A DNA stretch of 64,000 nt from Wohlfahrtiimonas larvae (GTDB lineage: Bacteria > Pseudomonadota > Gammaproteobacteria > Cardiobacteriales > Wohlfahrtiimonadaceae): the NCBI RefSeq assembly GCF_039543665.1, contig NZ_BAABKE010000001.1:62001-126000 (forward strand). The letters are read 5' to 3'. Numbering within the stretch: the first letter of the stretch is position 1; every line of letters starts with the position of its first letter. The notes under the pieces are model-generated. The model saw only the letters and a list, made by a program, of their open reading frames with translations. It had not been told where the DNA came from and made no database searches. Of this stretch, positions 1-7,347 are shown one piece after another. Made by a program: the position numbers and the translations under genes.

Positions 1-2
1 AT

Positions 3-89
3 GGTTTAATGGTGATACCAAATATCATTGCTTTAATTTTCTTGTCATCTATTGTTATTAAAATTACGAAAGCATCTAAGATAAAATAG
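3..89 (+). CDS. C-terminal fragment of an AGCS-type sodium:amino acid symporter
   Basis: An open frame enters from the left edge and stops at TAG 87-89, giving only about 28 residues (ending IVIKITKASKIK). It is one hydrophobic helix followed by a short basic cytoplasmic tail. The pattern GLM-IPN-IALIFLSS resembles the last transmembrane helix of sodium:alanine/glycine (AGCS) symporters, where an N-x-IAL-LLS segment precedes a basic tail. A good intrinsic terminator follows directly, which supports this being a real gene end. The family call rests on a very short stretch and other transporters are possible. Confidence 0.45.
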   Translation, partial: GLMVIPNIIALIFLSSIVIKITKASKIK

Positions 90-93
90 TTGA

Positions 94-117
94 AAGCCTC
101 GTTGTGAGGCTTTTTTT
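94..117. terminator. Rho-independent terminator, probably bidirectional
   Basis: Arms AAGCCTC (94-100) and GAGGCTT (106-112) enclose a 5-nt loop and run into seven T. It terminates the symporter fragment and overlaps the stop region of the convergent MarR gene. Confidence 0.8.
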
Positions 118-634
118 ATATGGATGATTTTGGTGAAAATGTTGATAATTTTTCTAACCACTCTCCCAAGCCATCGGTAATTGCTTGTCTAACTTCGGGG
201 CTAATTAATTCATTCATCTGCTTTTCAAGTTCAACATGATCATAAATGAGCTGATTGATTAATTTTAAGCCATCATCAGATAACGCTACTAAAGAGCTAC
301 GAGCATCTTCAGGGTGATTACAACGATTAATTAATCCTTTTTTTTCTAATTGTTGTAGTCGGTTGGTCATCGTACCCGATGAAATCATGAGTGATGAAAA
401 TATCTGTGTGGGTGAAAGTTGGTAAGGAGCGCCATTTCTGCGAATGGTTGCAAGGACATCAAATTCACCACGGTTAATGCCATAGCTTTCATAGAGTGCA
501 TCGAGATGGTTAAACGCTTGAATGGAGCAATTAATCAAGCGGCCGATCATCAACATTTCATCAACTGCTAAATCTGGTTTTTGAGCGCGCCATAAATGAA
601 TAGCATGAGCAATTCTATCATTATCGAATGACAT
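116..634 (-). CDS. MarR-family transcriptional regulator
   Basis: A 172-residue protein of typical MarR length. The central winged-helix region (about residues 55-120) has the family pattern: a helix-turn-helix around SPTQIFSSLMISSGTMTNRLQQLEK, then a wing with the D-x-R-S motif (HPEDARSSLVALSDDG) and C-terminal dimerisation helices. It is transcribed divergently from the EamA exporter gene, and the 70-bp intergenic region holds two near-identical 18-bp palindromes. It therefore probably represses itself and the exporter and is released by a small ligand. The ligand cannot be read from sequence. The MarR assignment is firm; the target is inferred from layout. Confidence 0.9.
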   Translation of the reverse strand: MSFDNDRIAHAIHLWRAQKPDLAVDEMLMIGRLINCSIQAFNHLDALYESYGINRGEFDVLATIRRNGAPYQLSPTQIFSSLMISSGTMTNRLQQLEKKGLINRCNHPEDARSSLVALSDDGLKLINQLIYDHVELEKQMNELISPEVRQAITDGLGEWLEKLSTFSPKSSI

Positions 635-635
635 A

Positions 636-653
636 TATCTTGACCTCGAGATA
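636..653. promoter_or_regulatory. MarR-type operator palindrome, copy 1
   Basis: TATCTT-N6-GAGATA, just upstream of the marR start codon. It matches copy 2 (TATCTT-N6-AAGATA) apart from one arm base and some central bases. The copies start exactly 35 bp apart. An 18-bp palindrome is typical of MarR dimer sites. Confidence 0.65.
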
Positions 654-670
654 AATAGGTTTATATTATA

Positions 671-688
671 TATCTTAACATCAAGATA
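671..688. promoter_or_regulatory. MarR-type operator palindrome, copy 2
   Basis: Perfect inverted repeat TATCTT-AACATC-AAGATA lying 16 bp before the EamA start codon and next to an AT-rich TATATT/TATTATA stretch that could hold -10 elements for either direction. Binding here would block the exporter promoter. Confidence 0.7.
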
Positions 689-704
689 CTTTTAGAGGAA
701 GTTT

Positions 705-1565
705 ATGTCCCGCTTAACCATACTTTTATTAACAATGTTGACTCCTTTGATTTGGGGATCAACATATATTGTGACAACGGAGCTATTACCACCAAATCAA
801 CCATTTTTGGCAGCCTTATTGCGTGTTTTACCCGCGGGATTGATATTGGTTTTATGTACTAGAGTGTTACCAAAAGGAAAAGATTGGCTTAAAATAGCAA
901 TATTGGGTATTTTAAATGTTGGTTTAATGCAAGCGATGATATTTGTCGCAGCTTATCGTTTACCAGGTGGTTTAGCGGCGATTTTAGCGGCAATTCAACC
1001 AATCATTGTGATGATTTTAATGTCAGCAGTTGCAAAGGTTCAATTGCCAAAAGCTGCATGGATAGCAGGTGTGACAGGTTTTTTAGGTATGATCATTATG
1101 TTATATTCACCGAATATGAAAGTGGATATGGTCGGAGTATTGGCTGCATTAACAGGTGCATTATCTATGGCATGTGGTACTTTTTTTAGCCGTTATTGGA
1201 AAGTAAATTTACCGTTATTTGCTTTTACAGGATGGCAATTGTTATTTGCGGGTTTATTTATTCTACCGATCTTCTTAACGATGGAAAGTTGGCCAACCAT
1301 GACGCTTACAAATATTATGGGCTATATATACCTTTGTTTATTTGGTGCGGTGATTGCTTATATTTTATGGTTTCAAGGCATTAAACAATTATCACCTGCC
1401 ATTGTTTCAAGCTTAGGTTTATTGACGCCTGTTTCTGCTTTTATTTTAGGGTGGATTTTCCTAGGGCAGAAACTGTCTATTTTATCGTTTGTTGGTTTGG
1501 TGATTATTTTGGGCTCTATTTATGTAGTGCAAAGATCGTTGGGAGGGTCTACTAAGCGCCAATAA
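705..1565 (+). CDS. EamA/DMT-family inner-membrane exporter
   Basis: A 286-residue, very hydrophobic protein with about ten predicted transmembrane helices arranged as two EamA repeats (about residues 5-140 and 148-278). The N-terminus carries the family signature around TPLIWGSTYIVTTELLP, and the second repeat ends with a typical GxxLI-GS helix. It belongs to the drug/metabolite transporter superfamily, which exports amino acids, metabolites or toxic compounds; the substrate is unknown. A GAGGAAG ribosome site precedes ATG 705. It is the divergent partner of the MarR gene and probably its main target, so induction by the exported compound is likely. Confidence 0.88.
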   Translation: MSRLTILLLTMLTPLIWGSTYIVTTELLPPNQPFLAALLRVLPAGLILVLCTRVLPKGKDWLKIAILGILNVGLMQAMIFVAAYRLPGGLAAILAAIQPIIVMILMSAVAKVQLPKAAWIAGVTGFLGMIIMLYSPNMKVDMVGVLAALTGALSMACGTFFSRYWKVNLPLFAFTGWQLLFAGLFILPIFLTMESWPTMTLTNIMGYIYLCLFGAVIAYILWFQGIKQLSPAIVSSLGLLTPVSAFILGWIFLGQKLSILSFVGLVIILGSIYVVQRSLGGSTKRQ

Positions 1566-1585
1566 CTAAATTGTGAGGCAATAAA

Positions 1586-1609
1586 AAAAGCGCTAACATT
1601 AGCGCTTTT
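1586..1609. terminator. Bidirectional terminator between EamA gene and metG
   Basis: Near-perfect hairpin: AAAAGCGCTAA (1586-1596) pairs with TTAGCGCTTTT (1599-1609). It has A-rich and T-rich flanks on both sides, between two convergent genes. Confidence 0.8.
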
Positions 1610-1629
1610 AATATGGATGATTGTAAAAT

Positions 1630-3720
1630 TTAAGAAATTTTCGCCCCAGGCTTCAATTCGCTCAATGTTGTTAATAACGCCAAATCACCATCAAGAGATG
1701 CGGATAAAATCATGCCTTCACTTACACCAAAGCGCATTTTGCGTGGAGCAAGGTTAGCAACAACAATCACATATTTACCAATCAATAATTGTGGTTCACC
1801 ATAAGCAGAACGAATCCCAGAGAAAATATTGCGTGGCTTTTCTTCACCTAAATCTACTGTGAATGCGAGCAATTTGTCAGAACCTTCCACGAAATCACAA
1901 CGCAATACTTTGCCTAAGCGTAAATCAACTTTTGCAAAATCATCAATATTGATGAAGCCTTCTTCTACAATAGGGGCTTCTTTTTTCTTGCTAGTTTTTT
2001 CTGCTTTTTTCACAGGTTCAGCTGCTTCTAAACTTGCTTTATTGCGTTCAACCAATTGTTCTAATTGTTTTAAATCAATACGCTTCATCAAATGTTCATA
2101 AGTATTGATGGTTGTATTTTCTACACTTTTCTCAGTTGCATCAAAACTGCTTAAATCACAATTTAAGTATTCACCAATGTTTTTGATGGTTTCTGGTAAT
2201 ACAGGGAACAAGTAGATACTCAATAATCTGAATGCTTCTAAATAGCTTGTGCATAAAGATTGTAAGCGTACATGTTGTGCTTCATCTTTTGCCAATTCCC
2301 AGGGTTTCGTTGTATCAAAGCTCTCATTCACTAAATCACAACCACGCGCAATTTCACGCATTGCTGCTGCAAAGTTACGATCTTCGTAATGCGCCAAAAT
2401 CGTTGCTTTCATACCACGAATTGTGTTCAATAACTCTGATGTTTCTTCTGCAAATGTGCTTAATTGATTATTGAAAATGCTAGACACAAATTTACTTGTG
2501 CGGGATGCAATATTGATGAATTTACCCACTAAATCTGCATTCACTCGATTGACTAAATCTTCCATGTTTAAATCTAGATCATCAATGGCACCTGATGATT
2601 TAGCTGCGAAATAGTAACGCAACCATTCAGGATTCAATTTTTCATCTAAGTATGAACGCGCAGTGATAAATGTACCACGTGATTTACTCATTTTTGCGCC
2701 ATTCACTGTGATGAAACCATTGACAGCATATTGCGTTGGTAAACGATAACCTGAAAAGTTCAACATCGCAGGCCAGAACAATGTATGGAAATACATGATG
2801 TCTTTACCAATGAAGTGAACCATTTCTGTGCCAGCTTTTTCAGCAGCTTCACGCTCTGTATATTCAGCAAAGTTATATTGAGGATTTTTATCAATATAGT
2901 TTGCCAATGATGCTAAGTAACCAACAGGCGCATCTAACCAAACGTAGAAATATTTATTAGGTTCATTTGGAATTGGGAAGCCAAAATATGGTGCATCGCG
3001 TGAAATATCCCAATCGGATAATTTATTTTCTTCTTCAGTGCCTAACCATTCTTTCATTTTGTTGGCAGCTTCAGGCTGTAAACGATCGCTGTTTGCTAAG
3101 AAATCACGTAAGAATTTCACACAACGATCATCAGACAATTTAAAGAAGAAGTGCTCAGAGCCTTTCATGACAGGTTTATTGCCAGAAACTGCTGAGAAAG
3201 GATTGATTAATTCTGTTGGCTGATAAACGCCACCACAAACTTCACAGTTATCGCCATATTGATCTTTGGCATGACATTTTGGACATTCGCCTTTGATGAA
3301 ACGATCAGGCAAGAACATTGCTTTTTCTTCATCAAAGAATTGTTGAATTTCACGTGTTTCAATTAAATCAGCTGCTTTTAGCTTTAAATAAATATCAGAA
3401 ACTAATTTACGGTTTTCTTCGCTATCTGTTGTGTGATAGTTATCAAATTTGATGTGGAAATCTTCAAAATCTTTAAGATGATCTTGTTGTGCTTTATTGA
3501 TTAGCTCTTTAGGTGTAATGCCAAGCTTTTCAGCACGGATCATGATCGGTGCGCCGTGGGCATCATCTGCACAGATAAAATGTACTTCTGAGTTACACAT
3601 TCGATGGAAACGTGCCCAGATATCACCTTGGATATAACCCAATAAATGGCCTAAATGGATATCGCCATTGGCATAGGGAAGTGCATTGGTAATAAATAAC
3701 TTACGTTTCTCAATCGACAT
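1630..3720 (-). CDS. metG: Methionyl-tRNA synthetase
   Basis: A 696-residue class I aminoacyl-tRNA synthetase that charges tRNA-Met in the cytoplasm. The class I signature HLGH is at residues 22-25 and KMSKS is in GAKMSKSRGTF near residue 343. The zinc-knuckle insert has two Cys pairs (CPKCHAKD and CEVCGG, near 145-162). The anticodon-binding helical domain fills about 395-550. A charged linker rich in Lys/Glu leads to a C-terminal EMAP/OB-fold tRNA-binding domain (about 595-696), which marks the long dimeric form as in E. coli. A TACACT -10-like hexamer lies in the 71-bp gap before the gene. Confidence 0.97.
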   Translation of the reverse strand: MSIEKRKLFITNALPYANGDIHLGHLLGYIQGDIWARFHRMCNSEVHFICADDAHGAPIMIRAEKLGITPKELINKAQQDHLKDFEDFHIKFDNYHTTDSEENRKLVSDIYLKLKAADLIETREIQQFFDEEKAMFLPDRFIKGECPKCHAKDQYGDNCEVCGGVYQPTELINPFSAVSGNKPVMKGSEHFFFKLSDDRCVKFLRDFLANSDRLQPEAANKMKEWLGTEEENKLSDWDISRDAPYFGFPIPNEPNKYFYVWLDAPVGYLASLANYIDKNPQYNFAEYTEREAAEKAGTEMVHFIGKDIMYFHTLFWPAMLNFSGYRLPTQYAVNGFITVNGAKMSKSRGTFITARSYLDEKLNPEWLRYYFAAKSSGAIDDLDLNMEDLVNRVNADLVGKFINIASRTSKFVSSIFNNQLSTFAEETSELLNTIRGMKATILAHYEDRNFAAAMREIARGCDLVNESFDTTKPWELAKDEAQHVRLQSLCTSYLEAFRLLSIYLFPVLPETIKNIGEYLNCDLSSFDATEKSVENTTINTYEHLMKRIDLKQLEQLVERNKASLEAAEPVKKAEKTSKKKEAPIVEEGFINIDDFAKVDLRLGKVLRCDFVEGSDKLLAFTVDLGEEKPRNIFSGIRSAYGEPQLLIGKYVIVVANLAPRKMRFGVSEGMILSASLDGDLALLTTLSELKPGAKIS

Positions 3721-3791
3721 ATTGTTTTGCTCTCAGTTTGAAAAATAAAACGAATTGAATAGTGTACCATTCTATAAGGTGAATATTAACC

Positions 3792-4271
3792 TTATTCTTG
3801 GATTGCTTTTAAAAGGACAATGGCTTGCGCGGCGATGCCTTCTTCGCGACCAACGAATCCTAATTTTTCCATAGTTGTTGCTTTCACATTTACATCATCT
3901 TCATGAATATTCAATGCTTTAGCAATATTTAGTGCCATTTTTTCTTTGTGAGGCATTAATTTAGGGCGCTCTGCCATTACAGTGATATCAATATTGCCAA
4001 TTGTATAGCCTTTGGCTTGAACCTTTTCATAAGCTTTTTGTAATAGAATTACGCTGTCTGCATTTTTATAAGCAGGATCGGTATCGGGAAATAACATGCC
4101 GATATCACCACATTTGGCTGCGCCCAAAATGGCATCTGTTAAAGCATGTAGTACAACATCGCCATCTGAGTGAGCTAAAAATGATTTTGTGTACGGGATT
4201 TTTTCGCCCGCTAACATGACATAATCACCTTCTTTAAAGGTATGAACATCAAAGCCGATGCCTATTCGCAT
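3792..4271 (-). CDS. ispF: 2-C-methyl-D-erythritol 2,4-cyclodiphosphate synthase
   Basis: A 159-residue MEP-pathway enzyme converting CDP-ME 2-phosphate to MEcPP with release of CMP, for isoprenoid precursors. The N-terminal metal site motif GFDVH (Asp8, His10) and the HSDGDVVLHALTDA loop with the third His ligand are present, as is the FPDTDP segment. The length is standard. The start overlaps the end of ispD by 10 nt, indicating translational coupling in an ispD-ispF pair, the common gammaproteobacterial order. Confidence 0.97.
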   Translation of the reverse strand: MRIGIGFDVHTFKEGDYVMLAGEKIPYTKSFLAHSDGDVVLHALTDAILGAAKCGDIGMLFPDTDPAYKNADSVILLQKAYEKVQAKGYTIGNIDITVMAERPKLMPHKEKMALNIAKALNIHEDDVNVKATTMEKLGFVGREEGIAAQAIVLLKAIQE

Positions 4272-4966
4272 AGTTTTCTCTCTTCTAATAAAAAGCGCAT
4301 TAAGCGTAAATCTGTGGGATGAGTGATTTTAAAATTGTGTGGGTAGCCTTGGTAGATGTAAGGTTTGTAACCCAATGCTTCAATGGCAGAAGCTTCATCT
4401 GTGATGGCCAATTTTCTTGTTAAAGCTTCTTCATAAGCTTGATACAAATATTGATAGCGGAACATTTGTGGTGTTTGTGCTAGATAGATGGTTTCTCGAT
4501 CAATGGTTTGTGCGATCTGTCCATGAACCACTTGTTTAACTGTATCAACTGCTGGCATTGCCATAATGCCACCAATGGAATCTTTTTCGTACATTACTTC
4601 TGTGATGAATAATTCTAATTCTTCACTGGTTAAACCAGGGCGTGCTGCATCATGTACTATGATCCAATCATCAGGTTTAGCGATATGCGCCAAGGCTTTC
4701 AATCCTAAAAAGACTGTGTCGCTACGGGTTTCGCCTGCATGATAAGTAAGAATATGATCTTTGGCAATTTTCAAAGTAGGAAAGTATGCGTCATTTTTTG
4801 AAATGCCTAATGCACCATAGTTAATATTATTCAATGATTGAAATAATTTAAGCGTACCTTCTAGAACAGTTTGATCATCCAAAAGTTGTAAATACTGCTT
4901 AGGGCGGTCGGCCTGCATTCTAGCACCAATACCACCTGCTGGAATGATGAAAAAGATCTTTGCCAT
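4262..4966 (-). CDS. ispD: 2-C-methyl-D-erythritol 4-phosphate cytidylyltransferase
   Basis: A 234-residue enzyme joining CTP and MEP to give CDP-ME. It has the nucleotidyltransferase N-terminus PAGGIGARM-x-RPKQYL (Arg and Lys contacts to CTP), the HDAARP motif near residue 108, and the TDEASA segment near 190. Coupled to ispF downstream. A second, clearly different member of the same fold sits in the polysaccharide locus at 51064-51810. Position next to ispF and motif quality make this copy the housekeeping one. Confidence 0.97.
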   Translation of the reverse strand: MAKIFFIIPAGGIGARMQADRPKQYLQLLDDQTVLEGTLKLFQSLNNINYGALGISKNDAYFPTLKIAKDHILTYHAGETRSDTVFLGLKALAHIAKPDDWIIVHDAARPGLTSEELELFITEVMYEKDSIGGIMAMPAVDTVKQVVHGQIAQTIDRETIYLAQTPQMFRYQYLYQAYEEALTRKLAITDEASAIEALGYKPYIYQGYPHNFKITHPTDLRLMRFLLEERKLCE

Positions 4967-5038
4967 GACGATAATGAGGTAATAAAATTACTATAATATC
5001 TCATTCACTTAGATAGTGTTATGATTAATATAAAATAG

Positions 5039-5063
5039 TAATGCAAATCTTTATATTGCATTA
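5039..5063. repeat. Inverted repeat upstream of the universal stress gene
   Basis: Arms TAATGCAA (5039-5046) and TTGCATTA (5056-5063) with a 9-nt spacer, 38 bp before the gene start and next to a TATTAT -10-like hexamer. It could be an operator or the base of a leader hairpin. No known regulator is recognised. Confidence 0.35.
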
Positions 5064-5101
5064 TTATATCAATCAGGCAAACAATGATAAAAGGATATGC
5101 T

Positions 5102-5539
5102 ATGAGTAACGAATATAAACATGTATTAGTGGCAATTGATCACTCGGATGATTCAGAAAAAATTGTTAAACAAGCCATTGTTGTTGCACAACGTAACCAT
5201 GCGAAGATTACATTATTACACGTTATAGAAGATATTAATATTGCGTTAGGTTATGAATTAATGCCAATTATTTCTGAACAAACCGATACTGAAATTGTCA
5301 GTGAGGCTAAACGTCATGCGCGCGCATTAGCAGATCGTTTAGGTATTCCAGATGCAGATACGCATGTTGTTTCTGCATTCTCAACAAAAGAGGGCATTAT
5401 CAAAACCTCTGAATCTTTAAAAGTTGAATTGGTTGTTGTGGGCGCGCATACAAGACAAGGACTGGCATTATTGCTTGGCTCAACTTCAGGCTCCATTATT
5501 AATGATTCACCATGTGATGTTTTAGTTGTCAAAGTATAA
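5102..5539 (+). CDS. Universal stress protein, UspA family
   Basis: A single-domain Usp of 145 residues. It begins with the typical strand KHVLVAIDHSDDSE and ends with the ATP-binding type signature VVVGAHTRQG-x7-LGSTSGSIINDSPCDVLVV, close to the G-2x-G-9x-G(S/T) pattern of nucleotide-binding Usps. A longer frame opens at 5084 (MIKGYA), but an AAAGGA ribosome site lies six bases before ATG 5102, so I take the shorter start. These cytoplasmic proteins protect cells in stasis and stress; the specific role here is unknown. Confidence 0.92.
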   Translation: MSNEYKHVLVAIDHSDDSEKIVKQAIVVAQRNHAKITLLHVIEDINIALGYELMPIISEQTDTEIVSEAKRHARALADRLGIPDADTHVVSAFSTKEGIIKTSESLKVELVVVGAHTRQGLALLLGSTSGSIINDSPCDVLVVKV

Positions 5540-5572
5540 AGTAGAATTGCGAATATTTAATACAAGTGGGAT

Positions 5573-5603
5573 TAATGTTTGACAACCTTGTTGTCAAACA
5601 TTA
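5573..5603. promoter_or_regulatory. Perfect 31-bp palindromic operator over the marR-acrAB promoter
   Basis: Arms TAATGTTTGACAAC (5573-5586) and GTTGTCAAACATTA (5590-5603) are exactly complementary around a CTT centre. There is no T-run, so it is not a terminator of the stress gene. It overlaps the -35 box and spacer of the promoter listed next. Confidence 0.75.
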
Positions 5604-5607
5604 TGAT
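5579..5607 (+). promoter_or_regulatory. Sigma70-type promoter of marR-acrA-acrB
   Basis: A consensus TTGACA (5579-5584), exact 17-nt spacer and TATGAT (5602-5607), about 32 bp before the MarR start. The overlap with the palindrome implies repression by a dimeric regulator, most simply the adjacent MarR. Confidence 0.75.
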
Positions 5608-5641
5608 AATTTTCCTCATTTTACGTATTATTTAGGACATG

Positions 5642-6085
5642 ATGACAGACCGTTTCGACATAATTCATGATTTTTTTAATAGTTTCTTCAAAGCTAAAAC
5701 AAATTTAATGAAAATTAATCAAGCTTTGATAGAGCCAACAGGATTAAGTTTTTCATCGTGGCAACTTGTGATCCATATCTTGACGCATGAGAAGTATGAG
5801 CAACAAGGAATGACAACGGCAGAATTAGCAGAGGATTTGTTGATTAGCCGACAAGCAGTTCAAAAACATATAAAACTTTTATTGGAAGATGAAGTGCTTT
5901 GTGTGAGAGAAAATACCAATGATAAGCGATCTTTATATTATTGCTTATCACCCAAGGGTGAAGAGTTGTGTCAATCTGTGTTAGATGAGATTTACCGCGA
6001 TTGGATGTTGGATAATATGAAGAATTTTTCAGTTGCAGAGATTCAGCAAGCGATGAAAATTTTAACTCATCTTGCCAAGCTTTAG
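5642..6085 (+). CDS. MarR-family regulator of the acrAB operon
   Basis: A 147-residue winged-helix protein. The recognition region is TTAELAEDLLISRQAVQKHIKLLLED (about residues 58-84), followed by a wing with NDKRSLYYCLSPKGEEL. Two adjacent ATGs occur (5639, 5642); the AGGA ribosome site better suits the second. It is 38 bp upstream of acrA in the same direction, under a promoter covered by a perfect palindrome, so an autoregulated local repressor of the pump is the simplest reading. MexR and similar MarR proteins play this role in other bacteria; AcrR-type (TetR) regulators do so in enterics. Confidence 0.88.
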   Translation: MTDRFDIIHDFFNSFFKAKTNLMKINQALIEPTGLSFSSWQLVIHILTHEKYEQQGMTTAELAEDLLISRQAVQKHIKLLLEDEVLCVRENTNDKRSLYYCLSPKGEELCQSVLDEIYRDWMLDNMKNFSVAEIQQAMKILTHLAKL

Positions 6086-6089
6086 TTTG

Positions 6090-6107
6090 CTTTAACTTTA
6101 ACTTTAA
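6090..6107 (+). repeat. Three tandem CTTTAA hexamers before acrA
   Basis: Perfect triplicate 6-bp unit (6090-6095, 6096-6101, 6102-6107) ending three bases before the GAGG ribosome site (6111-6114) of acrA. Slippage would change leader length between the MarR and acrA genes. Confidence 0.6.
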
Positions 6108-6123
6108 TTTGAGGTTTTAAATT

Positions 6124-7344
6124 ATGAATAAAATAAAATTACTTAAAAGTAGTCGCTGGTTTTTACTAGTGATGTCTGTCATTGCTGTATCGGCATGTTC
6201 AGATACAAAGCAGGAAGCTGTTTCTGGAAGCCATACTGTAGATGTTGTGGTGGCGGACGTTGAGGCAAAAGATGTTTTATTAAAAACAGAGCTACCTGGT
6301 AGAACAAAGGCATCTAAAATTGCAGAAGTACGTCCACAAGTGGGTGGTATTATTTTGCATCAAAACTTCAACGAGGGCTCATATGTTGAAGAGAACGAGA
6401 CATTATATCAAATTGATCCTGCAACATATGAAGCGGCATTAAAACAAGCAGAGGCGGGCTTAGCTCAAGCAGAAGCTAATCAGTTTGCTGCCGCAGAGAA
6501 AGCGAAAAGAATTAATGCCTTATCTTCTTCTAAAGCGGTAAGTAAGCAAGATGTTGATGATGCTAACTCATTATTGATTCAAGCTAATGCTCAAGTAACG
6601 GCTGCAAAAGCAGAAGTTAATAATGCAGAAATTCGTTTAAATTATACGAAAATGCTTGCGCCTATTAGTGGTCAAATTGGTCGTTCAAACTTCACGCAGG
6701 GTGCTTTAGTTGCAGCAGGGCAACCATTAGAAATGGCAGTGATTCAACAAAATGATCCTATGCGTGTTGATATTACATATTCTGCACGTGAGTTTTCTCG
6801 TATTCAAAAGATGTTTCGTGACAATCTGTTAACTAATCCAAATGCATCAGCATCAACGCTTTCGGATGATGTTAATTTTACAGTCAACTTAGTTTTAGAT
6901 GGTGGTGATATTTATGCTCACCAAGGTAAGGTTAAATTCTCAGATCGTACGGTTGACCCTACAACAGGTTCTATTCTAATTCAGGCAGAATTTCCTAATT
7001 CTGAGCAATTATTGTTACCAGGTTTGTTTGTACGTTCAATTGTTGAATTAGGTATTTTAAAAGATGCTATTGAGATCCCACAAAAATCAGTTTTCCGTGA
7101 TTCTAAGGGAGATTCATATGTGTTTGTTGTGACTGAGGGTAATAAGATTGAAACTCGTGCAATCAATATTCGTCAATCTAATGGTAATAACTGGCTGATT
7201 GAAAGTGGATTGAATGCAGGCGAAAAAGTTGTTGTTGAAGGTATTCAACAGATACAAAACATGCTTCGTCGTGGTGGAGAATTAACCGTTAAAATCATTG
7301 AACCTAAAACACCTACATCAAAGTCTAAAATTGAGAAGGAGTAA
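6124..7344 (+). CDS. acrA: RND efflux periplasmic adaptor (AcrA/MexA type lipoprotein)
   Basis: A 406-residue membrane-fusion protein. The signal peptide ends with a lipobox (VSAC, Cys near residue 25), predicting an inner-membrane-anchored periplasmic lipoprotein. The biotinyl-lipoyl half-motifs surround a coiled-coil hairpin (about 105-170, rich in Ala/Glu/Gln heptads); beta-barrel and membrane-proximal domains follow, including ATPGLFVRS-like LLPGLFVRSIVE. It bridges AcrB to an outer-membrane channel. It is 3 nt upstream of acrB; the usual tolC/oprM gene is absent here, so the channel must be encoded elsewhere. Confidence 0.93.
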   Translation: MNKIKLLKSSRWFLLVMSVIAVSACSDTKQEAVSGSHTVDVVVADVEAKDVLLKTELPGRTKASKIAEVRPQVGGIILHQNFNEGSYVEENETLYQIDPATYEAALKQAEAGLAQAEANQFAAAEKAKRINALSSSKAVSKQDVDDANSLLIQANAQVTAAKAEVNNAEIRLNYTKMLAPISGQIGRSNFTQGALVAAGQPLEMAVIQQNDPMRVDITYSAREFSRIQKMFRDNLLTNPNASASTLSDDVNFTVNLVLDGGDIYAHQGKVKFSDRTVDPTTGSILIQAEFPNSEQLLLPGLFVRSIVELGILKDAIEIPQKSVFRDSKGDSYVFVVTEGNKIETRAINIRQSNGNNWLIESGLNAGEKVVVEGIQQIQNMLRRGGELTVKIIEPKTPTSKSKIEKE

Positions 7345-7347
7345 TAT

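Noticed and set aside
5573..5603. Terminator of the universal stress gene
   Set aside because: The stem is perfect but no T-run follows, and a consensus promoter passes through it, so an operator explains it better.
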